DNA of 16,523 bases from an uncultured Bacilli bacterium (GCA_944363695.1 CALVUW010000007.1:1-16523), one strand, 5' to 3'; shown: positions 1 to 7,924, counted from the first letter of the stretch. Numbers and translations are program-made. Notes: generated from the sequence alone by a model not told the origin.

Positions 1-52
1 AAACGGCAATAAATCTGATAAAGAAAAAGATCCGTTAAAAAACGGACTTTAG
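1..52 (+). CDS. Possible 3' end of a plus-strand gene entering from the left
   Basis: Frame 2 is open from the window edge to a TAG at 50-52 and would encode a short charged tail (NGNKSDKEKDPLKNGL). It would be convergent with the ATPase gene. Sixteen open codons in AT-rich DNA are weak evidence, and the stretch overlaps the hairpin that looks like the ATPase terminator, so it may equally be non-coding. Confidence 0.25.
   Translation, partial: NGNKSDKEKDPLKNGL
20..46 (-). terminator. Rho-independent terminator of the P-type ATPase gene
   Basis: On the minus strand a six-base-pair stem, TCCGTT (46-41) with AACGGA (36-31), and a four-base loop are followed by a U-rich tract (complement of 20-30). 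It lies about 27 bases past the ATPase stop. The stem is short, so confidence is moderate. Confidence 0.5.
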
Positions 53-72
53 TCTAAAAATTTACGAGCTTT

Positions 73-2415
73 TTATAAATATTTCTTCTTATTTAATAGT
101 ATGTGTACAATCTTTTCAAACCATGCATATAACTGATGCGAAACAAACATTAACACAAAAGTAATAATTACCATTTGATTAGTAAAATGAGAAATAGAAA
201 ATAACGTGGTTAAATTAAAGATCGCAAAAACAAACACATAGAACATAATTAAAAATAGGAAGAAGCGTAAGCGATTAAATGGCTGACAAATCTTATACAG
301 TAAAATAAATGAAGTGTATGCTGTTAGCGTTAAACATAAAGTAGAAACTTTTGCATAAGTTATATTTGCTACTGCACCAACAATATAAATTAATAAAATA
401 TTACTAACAATTGTCAAAGCTGGCGGAGCTGCTTTAATTAAAACATTTTTTAAGAAATTTCCTTTTACCCGGTCATGATTTGGCTCTAAAGCTAATACAA
501 AGGATGGAATACCAATCGTTAAAACACTCGTTAAAGTTAATTGAATCGGAATAAACGGATACGATTGTTCAATAAATAAGAAAATAAAAGCAAGTAAGCT
601 AGCATAAATCGTTTTGACTAAGAATAAAGCAGCTGAACGCTCTAGGTTATTAATACTTCTTCTTCCTTCAGCTACAATCTTAGGCATCGCTGCAAAATTA
701 GAATTTAATAATACTAATTGCGATACACTGCGGGCAGCATCACTACCACTTGCCATAGCAATCGAACAATCTGCTTCTTTCAAAGCTAAACAATCATTAA
801 CCCCATCTCCAGTCATAGCAACAGTATGGCCTTTCTCTTTTAAGGCTTTTATTAGCAAATGTTTTTGATCCGGTTTTACTCTACCAAATATATCATAGTC
901 CATCACCATTTCGGCAATATCATCATCATCCACTTTTGACATATCAATACTTTTTAGATGATCACCTACTCCAGCACGCTCCGCAATCATTTGTACCGTT
1001 TCAGGATTATCACCAGAAATAATTTTAACAGTTACCCCTTGCTCTTTAAAATACGTCAGCGTTTTTTTGGCGTCCTCTCTAATTTTATCTTGTAATATAA
1101 TAAATGCTAAAGCATTAAGATTAGAAAATCCACTCTTACTTTTTTTGCCCTTCGCTAAAATAATCACTCTTCCTTGTGCAGATAATTCTTGCAATTGCTG
1201 CTGATATTTTTTTAAAGACTGCTTCAATATAAACTCCGGTGCTCCTAAAAGATAAACGGTTTGATCAGATAAAATGACACCTGAATACTTCTTATCAGAA
1301 GAAAAAGAAAGCACTTCTGCTACATTGGTAAATGGTTTACTATAATAGGCATTTTTTAAAGCATTAGCGGTTGGATTATTATCCCCAATAGAAGCAACCA
1401 TACTACCGATTATATCACCAATTTCTGCTTTATTTAAAGAAGCCAGTGGCACAACATCAGACACTTCCATTTTACCTTCGGTAATAGTACCAGTCTTATC
1501 TAAACAAATCACATCCACTCTAGCTAATGTTTCAATGCAATATAGATCTTGTACTAGTACCTTATATCGAGAAAGACGAATAATAGAGACTGCAAATACA
1601 GTACTGGTAAGTAACACCAATCCTTCTGGTATCATACCAATTAAAGCCGCAACAGTATTTACTACAGCATTCTGGAACGTGTTATTATCTAATGTTAATT
1701 GTCTAGCAAATAATAAGATTCCTAAAGGAACAATGACAAAAGAGACAGTCTTAACAATTTTATTTAAAGAACGCATAATCTCAGAAGAAACAGGTTTAAT
1801 ATATTTCGTATCACTAGTGATTTTCGCTGTATAATTATCATAACCAATATGCTCTACCTTAGCATAACAATGCCCACTAACAATAAAACTACCAGATAAC
1901 AACCAATCACCTTTTTGTTTAGCCACAGGTTCCGCTTCTCCGGTGATAAAAGACTCATCTACTAGAACTTGCCCTTCTTCAAGAATCGCATCTGTTAAAA
2001 TTTGATTACCAAGTTCAAAATGTAAAATATCATCTAAGACAATTTCATCCGGTGATATTTCTACTTCCTGAGCATTTCGTATCGCTTTTATTTTATGCTG
2101 CGCAATGACCGATAATTTATCAATAACACGTTTAGAATGTAATTCCTGCAGTGTACTAATTAAGGTATTTAAAATAATAATGATAATAAATGTTACATTT
2201 TTAAAAGAACCAACACAGATAACCGCTAAAGCTAAAATGACATTAATAATATTGAATAACGTTACTACATTTTCTTTTATAATTAATTTGGCACTTTTAG
2301 TCGTTACTTCCGTATTAAAATTGACAAGTTGTTCCTGCTGACGTTGTTGTATTTGATTCGTTGTCAACCCTTCTTGATAATGCGGATGAAAGCGAATAAT
2401 TTGATCTTTTTCCAT
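73..2415 (-). CDS. CtpE-like cation-translocating P-type ATPase (probable Ca2+)
   Basis: An integral membrane pump that uses ATP to move a cation through a phosphorylated aspartate intermediate. In the 780-residue protein the actuator motif TGEAEP is at 158-163, the membrane PEGL motif at 263-266, the phosphorylation loop DKTGT at 306-310 (D306), a KYSG nucleotide-pocket motif at 376-379, SGDN at 467-470 and the hinge TGDGVND at 535-541. Two N-terminal helices, two flanking PEGL and a C-terminal hydrophobic block give the usual fold. The lack of a heavy-metal domain, the PEGLVLLTS segment, the LARVDV lead-in to DKTGT and the length resemble mycobacterial CtpE, known for Ca2+ uptake, more than the SERCA-like or Mg2+ types; the ion is inferred. 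ATG at 2415 has an AGGTGA ribosome site (2420-2425). It is divergent from the membrane protein at 2554. Confidence 0.9.
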   Translation of the reverse strand: MEKDQIIRFHPHYQEGLTTNQIQQRQQEQLVNFNTEVTTKSAKLIIKENVVTLFNIINVILALAVICVGSFKNVTFIIIIILNTLISTLQELHSKRVIDKLSVIAQHKIKAIRNAQEVEISPDEIVLDDILHFELGNQILTDAILEEGQVLVDESFITGEAEPVAKQKGDWLLSGSFIVSGHCYAKVEHIGYDNYTAKITSDTKYIKPVSSEIMRSLNKIVKTVSFVIVPLGILLFARQLTLDNNTFQNAVVNTVAALIGMIPEGLVLLTSTVFAVSIIRLSRYKVLVQDLYCIETLARVDVICLDKTGTITEGKMEVSDVVPLASLNKAEIGDIIGSMVASIGDNNPTANALKNAYYSKPFTNVAEVLSFSSDKKYSGVILSDQTVYLLGAPEFILKQSLKKYQQQLQELSAQGRVIILAKGKKSKSGFSNLNALAFIILQDKIREDAKKTLTYFKEQGVTVKIISGDNPETVQMIAERAGVGDHLKSIDMSKVDDDDIAEMVMDYDIFGRVKPDQKHLLIKALKEKGHTVAMTGDGVNDCLALKEADCSIAMASGSDAARSVSQLVLLNSNFAAMPKIVAEGRRSINNLERSAALFLVKTIYASLLAFIFLFIEQSYPFIPIQLTLTSVLTIGIPSFVLALEPNHDRVKGNFLKNVLIKAAPPALTIVSNILLIYIVGAVANITYAKVSTLCLTLTAYTSFILLYKICQPFNRLRFFLFLIMFYVFVFAIFNLTTLFSISHFTNQMVIITFVLMFVSHQLYAWFEKIVHILLNKKKYL

Positions 2416-2446
2416 CTAGTCACCTACTTCTTTATCATTTTTTCTT

Positions 2447-2455
2447 ATTATAACA
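2447..2455 (-). promoter_or_regulatory. Extended -10 promoter of the P-type ATPase gene
   Basis: The minus strand carries TGT-TATAAT (TATAAT is the complement of 2447-2452, TG at 2454-2455), about 32 bases upstream of the ATG. No good -35 hexamer is visible at 16-18 bases, which fits an extended -10 promoter. Confidence 0.55.
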
Positions 2456-2501
2456 TACTTTAGTCTTTCTCGTTTACTTATATAAATTAACATTTAATTT
2501 T

Positions 2502-2530
2502 TTATCATTCAATAAAATTTTTGCTATAAT
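2502..2530 (+). promoter_or_regulatory. Promoter of the 280-residue membrane protein gene
   Basis: TATAAT at 2525-2530 is preceded by TG at 2522-2523 (extended -10). A TTATCA hexamer (4 of 6 matches to TTGACA) lies 17 bases upstream at 2502-2507. The leader is short and carries an AGAAGGA ribosome site before the ATG at 2554. Confidence 0.6.
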
Positions 2531-2553
2531 AGATAACAGAAAGAAGGAATCAT

Positions 2554-3396
2554 ATGAAACGATTAGGAAATTTTTTACTAGCTTTTATTTTATTTATAAC
2601 AGCTATCCTGACGATTGCATCTTTTTTTATCCAGTATATCATCGCCCCAGATACAACTGCTAAAGTCATTCAAACGGCTACTTCTGAAGAGATCATCGAT
2701 GAAGTTGTATCATCAAATACGATAGATGATATCTATCAAGAAGCAAATCGATATGGAATTAACAAAACAACGATGGACCAAATTCTACAAGATGAGACAA
2801 CCAAACAGTTATTAAACGATTTAGTTCAACAATTTATCCAAGATAAGTTGCAAAACGAATCTACGAAAATAGAAGATATCGCAGCTATTTCTGATAGATT
2901 TATAGAAGATATCATCACTCATTATCAAGTTCCGATTAGTAAAGAACAAGAAGAAGAATTAAAACAAGTGACTAGTCAAAATATTACAACTGAGATGAAT
3001 CAAATCGTTCAGGTAAAAGATAGTGAAAAAAGCATCGAAATAACCAATTTTATTACCAGCTTTACCAATTCAACTACTAAAACCATACTCATCATTTTAT
3101 TAGTAATTGAAATCATCAGTATTTTACTATTAAATTGGAAAGAAAAAACTTTTGTTAAAATTTGGGCTATTGTCAGTTTATTTTGTGCCATCTTCGTTTT
3201 GGGAATCACCGGGGTTTTCCAAGTGACTTTTGATGTTCTTAGTCCAGAAACACAAAGTATAACCATCTTATTAAAACCAATCTTTACGGATGGCTATTAC
3301 CTTGGAGCTATTATTTTAATTGTTAGTATTATTCTTTTTACCATTCATTATTTTATACAAAAAAGAAAAAAAGAATATGAGGCAATACCATTTTAA
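2554..3396 (+). CDS. Unrecognised four-helix membrane protein with an extracellular helical domain
   Basis: I do not recognise this 280-residue protein. It opens with a signal-anchor-like helix (about 8-30), continues with a soluble, acidic, Gln/Glu/Ile-rich segment (about 31-175) that looks mostly helical, then has three hydrophobic helices (about 177-193, 201-223, 248-267) and a basic tail (RKKEYEAIPF). The short basic N-terminus (MKR) and the basic residues after the last helix predict both ends inside and the 31-175 domain outside. No catalytic motif, cysteine pair or lipobox is visible. It has its own promoter and terminator, so it is probably monocistronic. It diverges from the ATPase gene, but nothing in the sequence shows a shared function. 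A role in the envelope is only inferred from topology. Confidence 0.8.
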   Translation: MKRLGNFLLAFILFITAILTIASFFIQYIIAPDTTAKVIQTATSEEIIDEVVSSNTIDDIYQEANRYGINKTTMDQILQDETTKQLLNDLVQQFIQDKLQNESTKIEDIAAISDRFIEDIITHYQVPISKEQEEELKQVTSQNITTEMNQIVQVKDSEKSIEITNFITSFTNSTTKTILIILLVIEIISILLLNWKEKTFVKIWAIVSLFCAIFVLGITGVFQVTFDVLSPETQSITILLKPIFTDGYYLGAIILIVSIILFTIHYFIQKRKKEYEAIPF

Positions 3397-3495
3397 ATCA
3401 AACAGAAAAAAATCTAAAAGAACCTAATATAAAGGTTTTGAGGCAAATTTAAAAAAATTATATGGTAAAAATACATACTAGATCCTATAAAAGAT

Positions 3496-3537
3496 AAAGA
3501 CTACATATTAAGCTAGAGTTCTAGCTGTCTTTTTTTG
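3496..3537 (+). terminator. Terminator of the 280-residue membrane protein gene
   Basis: An inner stem AGCTAG/CTAGCT (3511-3516 with 3521-3526, AGTT loop) is extended by an outer AAAGAC/GTCTTT pairing (3496-3501 with 3527-3532) and followed by a run of T. A second, weaker hairpin (AACC/GGTT, about 3421-3438) lies upstream. The rest of the 220-base gap before the tRNA shows no reading frame with a ribosome site. Confidence 0.75.
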
Positions 3538-3566
3538 CTCTAAAATCAATAAATTTTTTAATTTTG

Positions 3567-3597
3567 TTGTTCCTTTTTGAATTTTTTGTGTTATACT
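3567..3597 (+). promoter_or_regulatory. Promoter of the tRNA-Lys gene
   Basis: TATACT at 3592-3597 with TG at 3589-3590 forms an extended -10. A TTGTTC hexamer at 3567-3572 is a possible -35 with a long 19-base spacer. It lies 20 bases before the mature tRNA start. Confidence 0.55.
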
Positions 3598-3617
3598 TAA
3601 TAAGTAATCAATTTTAT

Positions 3618-3693
3618 GGGCTGTTAGCTCAGTTGGTAGAGCAACTGACTCTTAATCAGTGGGTCTAGGGTTCGAATCCCTAACAGCCCACCA
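3618..3693 (+). tRNA. tRNA-Lys (anticodon CTT)
   Basis: A 76-base cloverleaf. The acceptor stem GGGCTGT pairs with ACAGCCC, the D arm is GCTC...GAGC, and the anticodon stem ACTGA/TCAGT encloses a CTCTTAA loop with anticodon CTT, which reads AAG lysine codons. The T arm contains GGTTCGAATCC with a five-base stem. The 3' CCA is encoded in the DNA (3691-3693). It is a lone tRNA gene with its own promoter and terminator. Confidence 0.97.
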
Positions 3694-3705
3694 TATTGAT
3701 AAGTT

Positions 3706-3739
3706 AACTTAGTCTTGCATAAGGCTAAGTTTTATTTTA
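3706..3739 (+). terminator. Terminator of the tRNA-Lys gene
   Basis: AACTTAG (3706-3712) pairs with CTAAGTT (3725-3731), with additional CTT/AAG pairing inside the loop, followed by TTTATTTTA. It starts 12 bases after the CCA end. Confidence 0.75.
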
Positions 3740-3751
3740 ATAGACTATTAA

Positions 3752-3799
3752 AGGAACATACTGGGTTCTAGCACCTAACTATTGCATGTTCCTATTTTT
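3752..3799 (+). terminator. Second hairpin with U-run between the tRNA and pflA
   Basis: AGGAACAT (3752-3759) pairs perfectly with ATGTTCCT (3786-3793) around a 26-base loop, followed by ATTTTTA. It could be a back-up terminator for the tRNA transcript or part of a small RNA. The loop is long for a simple terminator, so the type is uncertain. Confidence 0.4.
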
Positions 3800-3802
3800 A
3801 AC

Positions 3803-3833
3803 AAAAAAGAGCCATAATCATTATGACTCTTTT
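3803..3833 (-). terminator. Terminator of the pflB-pflA operon
   Basis: On the minus strand AAAAGAG-CATAA pairs with TTATG-CTCTTTT across a three-base loop with one internal mismatch, followed by a run of six U. The pflA stop codon (complement of 3821-3823) sits inside the stem. The A/T-flanked stem could also stop plus-strand transcripts. Confidence 0.8.
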
Positions 3834-4561
3834 AGTGGCTTAGAAGCAACTTTATTATATTTTTCAACAAACAAAGTATACAACTCCTGACATTCATCAA
3901 CATTCATTTCTTCTACATTTTGTAGAGGATTTTTAATGCCTAATTTTTCATATTTTTCAAACCCTAAATGATGAAATGGCAAAAATTCTACTTTTTCAAT
4001 ATTTTCTATCTTCTGTAAATAAGTAACCAATTGATCTAAATAGGTTTCATTATCCATAATACCTGGTACAATGACTTGTCTAATCCAAACCGGTTTACCA
4101 CTTTGATTCATCGCTTTAATAAATTTCTCAGACTCATCGATTGTAGCATTCGTTAAATCTTTATAGTTTTGAGGATCAGGATGCTTAATATCAAATAAAA
4201 CCAAATCCACTAAAGATAGAATTTCATCATAACGTCCTACACCATGACCAGCTGTATCTAAAGCAATATGAATATTTTCTTTTTTTAATTTTTGACACAC
4301 ATCTAATAAGAAATCGATTTGTAGTAATGGCTCACCACCAGAAAAAGTAACACCACCATGGTTGCGTTGATAATATGGTTTATTGCGCAAGATTTTAGCA
4401 ACCAATTCATCACTGGTGTAGTTTTCCTTCCCTTTTACCCACATTTCTGGATTATGACAATATTGACAACGCAAAGCACAACCGCTTAAAAAGACAACTG
4501 TACGAATCCCCGGACCATCCACTAGTCCGAAGGTTTCGATTGAATCAACAGCCCCCTTCAT
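3821..4561 (-). CDS. pflA: Pyruvate formate-lyase activating enzyme (radical SAM)
   Basis: A cytoplasmic radical S-adenosylmethionine enzyme that abstracts a hydrogen from the catalytic glycine of PflB to make the active glycyl radical. The 246-residue protein has the 4Fe-4S ligands Cys28, Cys32 and Cys35 in the order CxxxCxxC, followed by HNPE, and the SAM-binding GGEP at 75-78. The N-terminal stretch ETFGLVDGPGIRTVVFLSGC is typical of PflA rather than of the other glycyl-radical activases, and no extra 8-iron ferredoxin insert is present. The ATG overlaps the pflB stop by one base (TAATG), so translation is very likely coupled. The gene ends in the operon terminator. Length and motifs match the family. 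Confidence 0.97.
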   Translation of the reverse strand: MKGAVDSIETFGLVDGPGIRTVVFLSGCALRCQYCHNPEMWVKGKENYTSDELVAKILRNKPYYQRNHGGVTFSGGEPLLQIDFLLDVCQKLKKENIHIALDTAGHGVGRYDEILSLVDLVLFDIKHPDPQNYKDLTNATIDESEKFIKAMNQSGKPVWIRQVIVPGIMDNETYLDQLVTYLQKIENIEKVEFLPFHHLGFEKYEKLGIKNPLQNVEEMNVDECQELYTLFVEKYNKVASKPLKES

Positions 4562-6789
4562 TACATCTTCTCATGGAAAGTTCTAGCGATAACTTCCTCT
4601 TGTTGCTTTCTTGTTAATCGATTAAAGCGAACAGCATAACCAGATACACGAATCGTTAATAATGGATATTTATCCGGATGCTCCATGGCATCAATTAGCA
4701 TTTCTCTTTGTAATACGTTAACATTTAAATGATGGGCCATCTGGGCAAAATAACCATCTAATAAACCAACTAGATTTTCAATTTGTTCACTCTTACTATG
4801 TCCCAAAGAAGTAGGCACAATAGAGAAGGTATTGGAAATACCATCACGACAGCAGTTAGCATAATCTAATTTGGCAACAGAGTTAAGAGAAGCAATCGCT
4901 CCACTTGCATCACGACCATGCATTGGATTAGCCCCTGGCGCAAATGGAACACCAGCTTTACGGCCATCAGGTGTCGCACCAGTTTTATTTCCATAAACAA
5001 CATTAGACGTAATGGTTAATACGGATAGAGTTGGATGTGCATTACGATAGCAGGCATGTTTAGATAATTCTTGATACATTTTCTCTAAAATTTCTTTAGC
5101 AATCATATCTACTCGATCATCATCATTACCATACTTTGGAAAATCCCCTTCTACTTCAAAATCAACTGTAATTCCCTCTTCATTACGAATTGGTTTAACT
5201 TTAGCATACTTAATAGCAGAAAGCGAATCACACGCTACAGATAAACCAGCAACACCATAAGCCATTAAACGATTTACATTAGTATCATGTAATGCCATCT
5301 GACCTGCTTCATAAGCATATTTATCATGCATGTAATGAATAATATTCATCGCATCTGAATAAATAGCCGCTACTTTTTCGATCATTTTCCAGTATGAAGC
5401 TTTGACTTTATCATAATCTAATACGGTATCTGTCATTTTCTCAAAACTAGGAATAACTAAATCTCCTTTTACTTCATCAACACCACCATTAATAGAATAT
5501 AATAATGTTTTAGCTAAATTACAACGAGCTCCAAAAAATTGCATATCCTTACCTTCCCGCATAGCAGAAACACAGCAAGCGATAGCATAATCATCACCAT
5601 AAATCGGACGCATAACATCATCATTTTCATATTGAATTGCATCCGTTTCAATACTCATTTTCGCGCAATATTTCTTGAAGTTATCCGGTAATGATAAGCT
5701 CCATAAAATCGTCATATTAGGCTCAGGGGAAGTATCTAAGTTCGTTAAAGTATGAACAATACGATAACTAGTTTTTGTTACCATACTTCTACCATCTTCG
5801 CCAACACCACCTACTGAGCAAGTTACCCAGGTTGGATCTCCTGAGAATAATTCATCATATTCTGGTGTACGTAAGTGCCGTACTAAACGTAATTTAATAA
5901 CAAATTGATCAATGATCTCTTGAATTTCCTTTTCGGTAATCGTTCCTTCTTGTAAATCTCTTTCAAAATAAATATCAAAGAAATCATCAACTCTACCAAG
6001 GCTCATTGCTGCGCCATTGTTCTCTTTTACAGAAGCTAAATAGCCAAAATAAGTCCATTGAACCGCTTCTTTTCCATTCGTAGCTGGACGACTAATATCA
6101 AAGCCATAGCTTTTAGCCATTTGTTTAATTTCATCTAATGCCCGATATTGCATTGAAACTTCTTCACGCAATTGAATTAAATCATTAGTCATAGGTCCTA
6201 ATAATTGATCCCAATCTTTTTTCTTCTGCTCCATTAAATAATCAATACCATAAAGAGCAATTCTACGATAATCACCAATAATACGACCACGACCATAAGC
6301 ATCTGGCAATCCCGTTAAAAGGCCAACATGACGTGCTTTTCTAATTTGTTCAGTATAAGCATCAAAAACACCTTGATTATGCGTCTTTCTGAATTCATTG
6401 AAATATTTATCTACTTCGGGATTTAAATGATAACCGTAAGCATCTAACTCCTGATATACCATACGAATGCCACCATAAGGATTTACAATTCTTTTTAAAG
6501 GGGCATCGGTTTGTAATCCCACAATAACATCATCTTGATCATCAATATAACCAGGTGCAAATGCATTAATACCTGACATATGATCAACATCTATATCTAA
6601 GACATGCTTTTTTAATTCTTCTTTCAATAAATCACTACATTTATTCCAAATATGCTCTGTCTTAGGTGTCGTTCCTTCTAAAAACGATTCATCTCCTTCA
6701 TAAGGTTTATAATTTTTTTGTATGAAATCACGAACATTAATCTCGGTTGTCCATGGTCCCTCTACAAACGTTCTCCATTCTTCTTTCAT
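4561..6789 (-). CDS. pflB: Formate C-acetyltransferase (pyruvate formate-lyase)
   Basis: A cytoplasmic glycyl-radical enzyme that converts pyruvate and CoA to acetyl-CoA and formate in anaerobic mixed-acid fermentation. The 742-residue protein has the two adjacent catalytic cysteines at 405-406 (YAIACCVSAM) and the C-terminal radical loop RVSGYAVRFN with the radical glycine at 717; both are intact. The downstream segment MQFFGARCNLAKTLLYSING matches true PFL rather than glycerol or choline lyases. The length is normal for Bacillota. The ATG has a strong AAGGAGA ribosome site (6797-6803) seven bases away. It is the first gene of a two-gene operon with its activase. A short leader, an extended -10 promoter and an upstream palindrome suggest redox or carbon control. 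Confidence 0.98.
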   Translation of the reverse strand: MKEEWRTFVEGPWTTEINVRDFIQKNYKPYEGDESFLEGTTPKTEHIWNKCSDLLKEELKKHVLDIDVDHMSGINAFAPGYIDDQDDVIVGLQTDAPLKRIVNPYGGIRMVYQELDAYGYHLNPEVDKYFNEFRKTHNQGVFDAYTEQIRKARHVGLLTGLPDAYGRGRIIGDYRRIALYGIDYLMEQKKKDWDQLLGPMTNDLIQLREEVSMQYRALDEIKQMAKSYGFDISRPATNGKEAVQWTYFGYLASVKENNGAAMSLGRVDDFFDIYFERDLQEGTITEKEIQEIIDQFVIKLRLVRHLRTPEYDELFSGDPTWVTCSVGGVGEDGRSMVTKTSYRIVHTLTNLDTSPEPNMTILWSLSLPDNFKKYCAKMSIETDAIQYENDDVMRPIYGDDYAIACCVSAMREGKDMQFFGARCNLAKTLLYSINGGVDEVKGDLVIPSFEKMTDTVLDYDKVKASYWKMIEKVAAIYSDAMNIIHYMHDKYAYEAGQMALHDTNVNRLMAYGVAGLSVACDSLSAIKYAKVKPIRNEEGITVDFEVEGDFPKYGNDDDRVDMIAKEILEKMYQELSKHACYRNAHPTLSVLTITSNVVYGNKTGATPDGRKAGVPFAPGANPMHGRDASGAIASLNSVAKLDYANCCRDGISNTFSIVPTSLGHSKSEQIENLVGLLDGYFAQMAHHLNVNVLQREMLIDAMEHPDKYPLLTIRVSGYAVRFNRLTRKQQEEVIARTFHEKM

Positions 6790-6812
6790 GATATCATCTC
6801 CTTTACAAAAAT

Positions 6813-6821
6813 ATTATATCA
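6813..6821 (-). promoter_or_regulatory. Extended -10 promoter of the pfl operon
   Basis: The minus strand reads TGA-TATAAT (TATAAT is the complement of 6813-6818), 23 bases upstream of the pflB ATG, giving a leader of about 17 bases that contains the ribosome site. No convincing -35 hexamer is seen 16-18 bases upstream, which suggests reliance on the extended -10 or on an activator. Confidence 0.6.
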
Positions 6822-6844
6822 TGATCACACATTCTAGGAAGAAG

Positions 6845-6862
6845 TGTAAACAAAATTTTACA
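6845..6862. promoter_or_regulatory. Candidate operator upstream of pflB
   Basis: A perfect interrupted palindrome, TGTAAA-N6-TTTACA, is centred roughly 47 bases upstream of the predicted pflB start point. Its size fits a dimeric helix-turn-helix regulator. It resembles neither a full Rex site (TTGTGAA-N4-TTCACAA) nor a CcpA cre site closely enough to name the protein. Confidence 0.35.
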
Positions 6863-6871
6863 TTTTTTCAC

Positions 6872-6905
6872 AAAAAAAATATGGTAGCCATGTTACCAAT
6901 ATTTT
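6872..6905 (-). terminator. Terminator of the uppS operon
   Basis: On the minus strand, AATATTGGTA pairs with TACCATATT (one bulged base) around a seven-base loop, followed by a run of U (complement of 6872-6879). The stop codon of the small membrane protein lies within the loop and arm. It separates the uppS operon from the pfl promoter. Confidence 0.75.
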
Positions 6906-7057
6906 AGAATAATAATAATCGTAAAAATGAAAGCTATACCAGCTAATACTAAACTAGTAATCCATACTTTTTTCTGATTTCTTTTTCTACCCAATATAAA
7001 TAGCCACAAAATGCCCGCATACAATACTAGAAATAACAATAGCATCCCTATTCTCAT
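6893..7057 (-). CDS. Small two-helix membrane protein (54 residues)
   Basis: A short reading frame directly downstream of uppS. ATG at 7057 has a perfect AGGAGG ribosome site (complement of 7064-7069) that overlaps the uppS stop codon (7068-7070), indicating coupled translation. The product has a hydrophobic helix at about 3-22, a strongly basic turn (GRKRNQKK, 23-30) and a second helix at about 31-50, ending in LKYW. The basic turn predicts a hairpin with the loop in the cytoplasm and both ends outside. The TAA stop lies inside the operon terminator, which argues that this is the designed end of the transcript. I do not recognise the family. Its position suggests a link to isoprenoid carrier or wall synthesis, but that is inference. 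Confidence 0.72.
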   Translation of the reverse strand: MRIGMLLLFLVLYAGILWLFILGRKRNQKKVWITSLVLAGIAFIFTIIIILKYW

Positions 7058-7067
7058 ATAAATCCTC

Positions 7068-7772
7068 CTATTTTACTTCACCAAACGTACGATTACGCCG
7101 TTCATATTCCGCTAAAGCTATATCAAATTGCTCTTCATCAAAATCAGGAAAAAACGTATTGGTAAAATAAAGTTCACTGTAAGACATTTGATATAGCATA
7201 AAATTACTAACCCGCTGCTCACCACTAGTTCTAATTAAAAAATCGACAGGTGGCAAGTCTTGATATAAGTAGTGATAAAAACTATGTTTATCTATCGTAT
7301 CTAACGAAAGATTACCACATTTGACATCTTTTACAATTTTATTGACGGCGTCAACAATTTCTTCTTGACCACCATAATTTAAGCAAATATTTAGAGTAAT
7401 CGCTGTATTATCTGTTGTTTTTTCCACAATTTGATCCATAGCTTTTAAAACATTAGCTTTTAATCCCTCCCTTCGTCCAGAAAAAACTACTTTAACATTT
7501 TCTTTCATTAGTCGTTTAAATTTAGTCGTAAACATTTTAATAAATAAGTTCATTAGGTAATCTACTTCTTCTTTCGGACGTTTAAAATTATCAGTAGAAA
7601 AAGCATAAACACTTAACATAGAAATTCCACGTTTTTTAGCATGAACTACTAAATCTTCTAAAACTAAACTACCCTTTAGATGGCCTTCACTACGCTTTAG
7701 ACCGCGTTGTTTCGCCCAGCGGCCATTCCCGTCCATAATAATAGCAACATGCTTTGGTATCATTTTTTCCAC
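7068..7772 (-). CDS. uppS: Undecaprenyl diphosphate synthase (cis-prenyltransferase)
   Basis: A soluble, membrane-associated enzyme that adds cis isoprene units from IPP to farnesyl diphosphate, making the C55 carrier for peptidoglycan and other envelope polymers. The 234-residue protein has the diphosphate-binding MDGNGRWAKQRG at 13-24 with catalytic Asp14, the SVYAFSTDNFKRP block near 54-66, and the C-terminal RTSGEQRVSN (181-190) and Glu200 in SYSELYF, which bind IPP and Mg2+. The start is a GTG at 7772, chosen because GGGAG (7781-7785) sits eight bases before it; the next ATG (7763) is too far from a ribosome site. Unlike many Bacillota, no cdsA follows directly; a small membrane protein takes that place. 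Confidence 0.96.
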   Translation of the reverse strand: MEKMIPKHVAIIMDGNGRWAKQRGLKRSEGHLKGSLVLEDLVVHAKKRGISMLSVYAFSTDNFKRPKEEVDYLMNLFIKMFTTKFKRLMKENVKVVFSGRREGLKANVLKAMDQIVEKTTDNTAITLNICLNYGGQEEIVDAVNKIVKDVKCGNLSLDTIDKHSFYHYLYQDLPPVDFLIRTSGEQRVSNFMLYQMSYSELYFTNTFFPDFDEEQFDIALAEYERRNRTFGEVK

Positions 7773-7794
7773 TTTATCAGCTCCCGTTTTATTT

Positions 7795-7803
7795 AGTATA
7801 TCA
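7795..7803 (-). promoter_or_regulatory. Extended -10 promoter of uppS
   Basis: The minus strand has TGA-TATACT (TATACT is the complement of 7795-7800), about 22 bases upstream of the GTG start. A -35 match is poor. Confidence 0.5.
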
Positions 7804-7924
7804 TTTCTTTGAAAAGATGAATAGTTATGTTTAACAAAATTGACATTCCCTTTAAATTTATTTTTTTATAATTTTATAAAATAACTATTTTTCTTTGCAT
7901 ACTAACGAATTAACAGGTATGGTC

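Noticed and set aside
614..868. Plus-strand frames inside the ATPase, polC, ddl and pflB genes
   Set aside because: They run antisense within strongly conserved coding genes, have no ribosome sites, and translate to compositionally odd peptides.
3397..3617. Riboswitch or T-box in the gap before the tRNA
   Set aside because: Only two simple hairpins are visible. There is no T-box sequence, no conserved aptamer core and no downstream coding gene on that strand.
6843..6875. Rex operator upstream of pflB
   Set aside because: TTGTGAAAAAATGTAAAA on the minus strand matches only the left half of TTGTGAA-N4-TTCACAA; the right half has too many mismatches to name the regulator.
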